Source of the DNA: Mugil cephalus
Taxonomy: Eukaryota; Chordata; Actinopteri; Mugiliformes; Mugilidae
Direction: 5' to 3'
Length of the DNA: 64,000 nt
Assembly (NCBI RefSeq): GCF_022458985.1
Contig: NC_061783.1
Coordinates: forward strand, 278,413-342,412
Shown: piece after piece, positions 59,575-64,000 of the stretch
How the letters are laid out: each line of letters starts with the position of its first letter
How positions within the stretch are numbered: the first letter of the stretch is position 1
Position numbers and translations under genes: made by a program
Notes under the pieces: model-generated
What the model was told of the DNA's origin: nothing
The model's database searches: none
What the model saw: the letters and a program-made list of their open reading frames with translations, nothing else

Positions 59575-61100
59575 AATGTGCATGTTTACACTTATCAGAC
59601 CATCAGCAGCCACCCACACATGGAGGATCTGGTCCGAGCAGTCGGTGGAGACCCTACAGGACTGCCTTGACACCACGACATGGGACGTGTTCTTTGAGGA
59701 CCACGGGGAGGACATCGACAGTCTCACCAGCTGCATCACTGATGACATAAACTTCTGTGCAGACCTCACCATTCCCACCAGGACTAAATAAACCTTGGAT
59801 GACGCGTGACTCAAGGCTCTCCTCAAGGACAAAAAGAGGGCTTTCAAGTTGGGGGATGGGGAGCAGATGAAGACTGTGCAAAAAGAACTGAGGAGGAAGA
59901 TCAGGGAGGGGAAAGGCAGCTACAGGAGGAAGATGGAAGAACAGCTGCAGCAGAACGATGTCAGTGGGGTCTGGAGGAGTCTGAAAACCATCTCATGACA
60001 CAACAACTCCAGACCTGAGCTGACCAGAGACCACGAGTGAGTGAACAACCTGAATAGATTCTTCAACAGATTCGACCAACCAGTCACCCATCCACCCACC
60101 CAACCAGCACTGCTGCAGCTTCCTCCGACTGCCACGTCCTCAACCATCCCTGCCCCTCCTCCGCAACCTCCTTGTGCACCCTCTGCCCCCCTCACCCCCG
60201 TCCCTGCAGTCCTTCGACAGCCCAGCACACCCACTGCCCCTCCACCCAACATGGTGCTCTCCTCAACCCAGGTAGAGAGCGAACTGGCCAGGCTAAAGGT
60301 CAAGAAGGCAACAGGTCCAGATGGGACTTGGCTAGGCTTCTCAAATCCTGCGCCAGCCAACTGTGTGGGATTGTGGAGCACCTCTTCAACATGAGCCTGA
60401 GGTTACAGAAGGTATCAGTCATCCTGCATGAAACCAGTGCCCAAATCATCTCGTCCCAGCGACTTCAATGACTACCGACCAGTGGTTCTAACAGCCCACC
60501 TGGCAAAGACCCTGGAGAGGTTGGTCCTCTCACCCCCTGGTGAACCAATCCACAGACCCACTGCAGTTTGCCTAACAGCCTGGCATCGGAGCTGCAGACA
60601 CTGTCATGTTCCTCATGCAGAGATCCCTGTCCCACCTGGAGAAGTTTGGAAGCACTGTGAGAATCATGTTCTATGATTTCTCCAGTGCCTTTAACACCAT
60701 TCAGCCAGAACTCCTGAGGGACAAGCTGGACCGTGCGGGGGTGCACCAACAGCTGTCAGCCTGACTCCTGGACTTCCTGTCCAACAGACCACAGTTTGTG
60801 AGGACAAAGGACTGTGTGTCGGACACAGTGATCTGCAGCACGGGGGCGCCACAGGGAACAGTCCTGGCCCTTCTCCTCTTCAGCATCTACACAGCCGACT
60901 TCACCCACCACTCACGCAACTGTCACCTACAGAAGTTCTTGGATGACTCAGCCATCGTTGGTCTCATCAACAACAATGGAGAGTACCGAGAGCTGAACCA
61001 GAACTTTGTGGCGTGGTGCCAGCAGAACCACCTCCGGATTAATGCAGGAAAAACCAAAGAGCTGGTTGTGTACTTCCAACGGATGCACTGACTGCATCTC
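59575..61100 (+). pseudogene. CR1/Rex1-like LINE ORF2, decayed
   Basis: The linker region reads SVETLQDCLDTTTWDVFFED and GEDIDSLTSCITDDINFC, followed by KKRAFKLG and an acidic/basic stretch. A proline-rich segment (60070-60250) precedes VKKATGPDG. The reverse transcriptase has FNDYRPVVLTAHLAKTLERL (60465-60525), FYDFSSAFNTIQPEL, STGAPQGTVLALLLF, KFLDDSAIVGLI (in place of SDDTAIVG) and GKTKELVVYF, then stops at 61091. Three or more frame breaks are present. The endonuclease is missing. Confidence 0.75.
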
Positions 61101-61284
61101 CCTGTCACTGGAGATATGTGAACATATACGGACATTTATATTTATAAGCATACCCACTTCTTTACGTGCACACTGCTTTGTTTGTTGTAATATAGCTTTC
61201 TCATGTATTTTTGATCTTACCTATCTTATCTGTATCAGAACTTGTGTTCTTATGTTCAAAAAGTGTTTGAACATTAGATGATAA

Positions 61285-63545
61285 AACATTATCAGAATCA
61301 GAATCAGAATTACTTTATTGATCCCAGGGGGAAATTACTTTTCGTTACAGCAGCTCCAACCCATAGTGTACCAGTGTTAAGAACAAAGAGCAATCAGAAT
61401 AAGTAAGAGACAATAAGAATAAGAGAATGAAGTGAACCTGTGTTCCTAGTTATTGCTCTACAGTGAAAAAAAAATATTGCACATGGTGAGAATATATAAG
61501 AAAATACATAGAAGTGTATGAAAATAATGCATGTGTTGTTGCACAATCTCAGGGTCAGTATAGTTCTAAACATGGGTTATAGTTATAAACATTATTGCAC
61601 ATAGTAAGACCAGAGTCCCCTAGTATACAAGGAATGTGTACTGGTATATGAGATGAGGTGAACATGAATTATTGCACATTATCATTATCAATATGTTTAT
61701 AAATAATATGGGTTCTGTACCCTCAGAGTGAAGAGTTGTACAGGTAAATGGCCACAGGCAGGAATGATTTCCTGTGACGCTCTGTGTTCTTTCCTCACTC
61801 CAGTCTATTATCAATGTGACCCCCCCCCCCCCCCCCAGATACTTAGAATCCTCCACTATGTCCACATTGATCTCCTGGATGGAAACAGGGGTCACTGACA
61901 CCTTGGTCCTCCTCAGGTCCACCACCAGTTCCTTTGTCTTTGTCACACTGAGCAGTAAATGGTTCTCCTCAAACCATGTGACAAAGTTGTCCAAAACAGC
62001 CCTGATGAATCCAACCACTGCAAAGTCATCAGAAAACTTCTGGAGATGACAGGTCTCCGTGCAGTCCGTGGTGTAGAGGGTGAAGAGAAAGGAAGAGAGG
62101 ACAGTCCCCTGTGGAGCCCCAGTATTGCTGACCAGCCTGTCTGACACACAGCGTTGCAGGCGCACATACTGTGGTCTGCCAGTCAGGTAGTCAACGATCC
62201 ATGACACCAGGGGGAAATCCACCTGCATCGCCATCATCTTCTCACCCAGAAGAGCCGGACGGATGGTGTTGAAAGCACTGGAGAAGTCAAAGAACACGAC
62301 TCTCATAGTACTCACCGTCTTGTCCAGGTGGGTGTAGACACAGTTGAGGAAGATGATGGCATCCTCGACCCCGAGTTGGGACTGGTAGGCGAACTGGAGG
62401 GGGTCCAAATGTGGCTTGACCAAGGGCCGGAGTTGCTCCAAGATGAGTCATTTCCAGGGTCTTCATGATGTGGGAGGTCAGTGCCACTGGTTTGTAGTCC
62501 TTCGAGGCACCGGGTCGCAGTGTCTTTGGCACAGGAACTAGGCAGGACGTCTTTTACATCACAGGGACCCTCTACAGACTCAGGCCCATGTTGAAGACAT
62601 GCTGAAGAATTCCACAAAGCTGGGTGGCACAGGTTTTGAGCCTGGGGCTGATCATCAGGGCCCGCAGCCTTCCTAGAGTGAAGTTTCCCCAGCTGTCTTC
62701 TAACATTGTTGGCAGTGATGATCACAGGATATGGGGGTGGAGGTGAGAGACTGTCCTCCCCTGGAAGATGAGAGGCTGTAAGGAGGGGGAGTGGAGGAGA
62801 GCGGAAAAAGTGTTGTGGACAAAGCAATAGAGGTATTGGTGGAGGGGTTGATGATGGTGTTCATAGGGGGTGGAGGGGCAGTGGTGTCAAATCTGTTAAA
62901 CAACATGGAATTCGTAGGCTCATTCCACACTGCCTTCCATTCCTCTATTGCCCACTGGCCTGAGAGTGGTGATCTTTTTCATTCCACTCCAGATCTCTCT
63001 GTTGTTGTTGTGCTGGAGTTTTCATTCCAGCTTCTTCCTATATTCCTCCTTAACTTCTCTGATCTTAATCTTCAGTCCTGAAAGCTGAAAGCCTGAAAGC
63101 TCTCTTTTTATCGTTCAGGATGTCTTTGATGACCTTTGTCACCCATGGCTTGTTTGTCTCAGCTGGAACATTGGTGTCAACACAGAAGTTGATATAGTCC
63201 GTGAGGCACTCTGTGAGCCCGTCGATGTCCTCTCCATTCAGCTCACGGAGTGCCTGCCAGTCCATGTCCTCTCCTCTCTGGTGGAACAGTCCACATACTG
63301 AGTAAAGTTGGGTAGTGTTTGCAGCTGGGTTTGCAGAAGGAGGAACGTACACAGTCACCATCACAACATGAGAAAACTCTCATGGCAGATAATATGGAAA
63401 AAGACCAACAACAAACAGTTCAATGTCCGGGCTGCAGATTTGCTCTTTGATGTAATATGACTAGAATTGCACCACGTATTGTTCACTAGAATGGCAAGCC
63501 CCCCTCCTTTCTGCTTGCTGCTCCCAGTGCAATCCCGGTTGGCCT
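61285..63545 (-). mobile_element. CR1/Rex1-like LINE, minus strand, with complete 3' end
   Basis: The 3' end is at about 61285-61335: on the minus strand aatttccccctgggatcaat, then aaagtaattctgattctgat repeats. ORF2 with partial endonuclease runs up to about 63545. It lies tail to tail with the LINE at 59575-61100. Confidence 0.75.
61720..63545 (-). pseudogene. CR1/Rex1-like LINE ORF2: endonuclease C-half and reverse transcriptase
   Basis: From the top: endonuclease pieces KGGGLAILVNNTWCN (63480-63530), CSPDIELFVVGL and VTVYVPPSANPA; the linker GEDIDGLTECLTDYINFCVD and NDKKRAFRLS; reverse transcriptase with TLEMTHLGAT-region frameshift near 62440, PLQFAYQSQLGVEDAI, VVFFDFSSAFNTI, NTGAPQGTVLSSFLF, KFSDDFAVVGFI and ENHLLLSVTKTKELVVD. 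The catalytic motif has F for T (SDDF). A run of 17 C at 61820-61836 interrupts the C-terminal part. Confidence 0.78.
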
Positions 63546-63559
63546 GAACAGTCTGGAAT

Positions 63560-63700
63560 GTATGTATGTATGTGATGTATAAAATACATGTTACTTTCCA
63601 GAACAGTCTTTTTTTCAAGAAAGGACTGTAACTGTATAAAAACAACTTTTTCTAAAACTTTGGAGAGAAAGAGAAACAGGTCTAAAATTAAACAGCACTG
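63560..63700 (-). pseudogene. Small L2/CR1 reverse transcriptase fragment
   Basis: On the minus strand NFRPVSLS and a following Q-Q-FLEKN-like stretch resemble the first reverse transcriptase block (NYRPVSNLP...L). It is too short to place in a clade and is flanked by a tatg microsatellite at 63561-63575. Confidence 0.35.
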
Positions 63701-64000
63701 AGGAATCCCAGACTAATCCCATACTAAGGCAGCAACATCCAGCGAACAATTTATAGGCTTCAAAGATTTCATGTCACCGAGGGAGGAGAAAGAAACCAAC
63801 TAAAACTCCTCAAACAGCAGAATGAGCCCAGACGACAGAAAAAAATCTTATTGAAACTCTTTCTGGTAACCTGTCAGATGTAATTCACTTAACCAAGAAA
63901 AAGGTGAAGAAATCTTTCACAAGTGACATTTGAGAAACCAGTTATAGCAGAGGTAAGTGGGTTTACAAAGGAAGTGACTGTGTTTATAGATACTAAGACT
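63700..64000. other. No gene recognised
   Basis: Possibly more of the LINE fragment before it; no frame supports this. Confidence 0.3.

Overview
This window is vertebrate, almost certainly teleost fish, nuclear DNA. There are no operons. Two host genes appear only as short, spliced exons. The rest is interspersed repeats of kinds typical of fish: L2/CR1/Rex-type LINEs, a Gypsy element with a SCAN-like gag, Tc1, hAT, piggyBac and Harbinger-type DNA transposons, tRNA-derived SINEs and long TATC, TA and ATT microsatellites. All calls come from reading the sequence; no database search was possible.

Host genes. (1) A CD20-like (MS4A family) four-transmembrane gene lies on the minus strand at about 17.76-18.79 kb. 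It has three phase-0 coding exons with good splice sites, and a possible fourth exon at about 9.9 kb. (2) The terminal exon of a class 4 semaphorin lies on the minus strand at 51161-52026: end of an Ig domain, transmembrane helix and cytoplasmic tail. Its upstream exons are not seen and are presumably beyond the window or behind the LINE-filled intron.

Layout. 0-10 kb: decayed Gypsy element, LINE fragments, a SINE and a rotted L2/CR1 LINE (5.5-9.2 kb). 10.03-17.74 kb: a stack of nested transposons in the MS4A intron. An old hAT-like repeat (TIRs and near-8-bp TSD) holds an apparently intact Tc1-like transposon (10292-11897) and a second, decayed Tc1-like element. The second element holds a piggyBac MITE and a 2.9 kb hAT. 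22.0-22.8 kb: a non-autonomous hAT with perfect TSD. 23.25-31.0 kb: a near full-length L2 LINE whose 5' UTR is interrupted by a second, almost identical copy of the same hAT in inverted orientation. 32-42 kb: more L2 copies on both strands and a decayed ZMYM1/TTF-like hAT. 43-48 kb: short repeats (SINE, Harbinger-like, Tc1 remnant). 48.5-64 kb: LINEs around the semaphorin exon, plus a palindromic element that contains a Tc1 remnant that contains a solo LTR.

Most notable: the intact Tc1-like element with a 340-aa DD34E transposase and IR/DR ends; the twin hAT copies that share one in-frame stop codon and carry a tRNA-like sequence in an intron; the insertion of one twin into an L2 whose empty site can be read in another L2 at 41.9 kb; the nested stack next to an MS4A splice donor; and a 56-bp copy of semaphorin coding sequence placed inside a neighbouring repeat.
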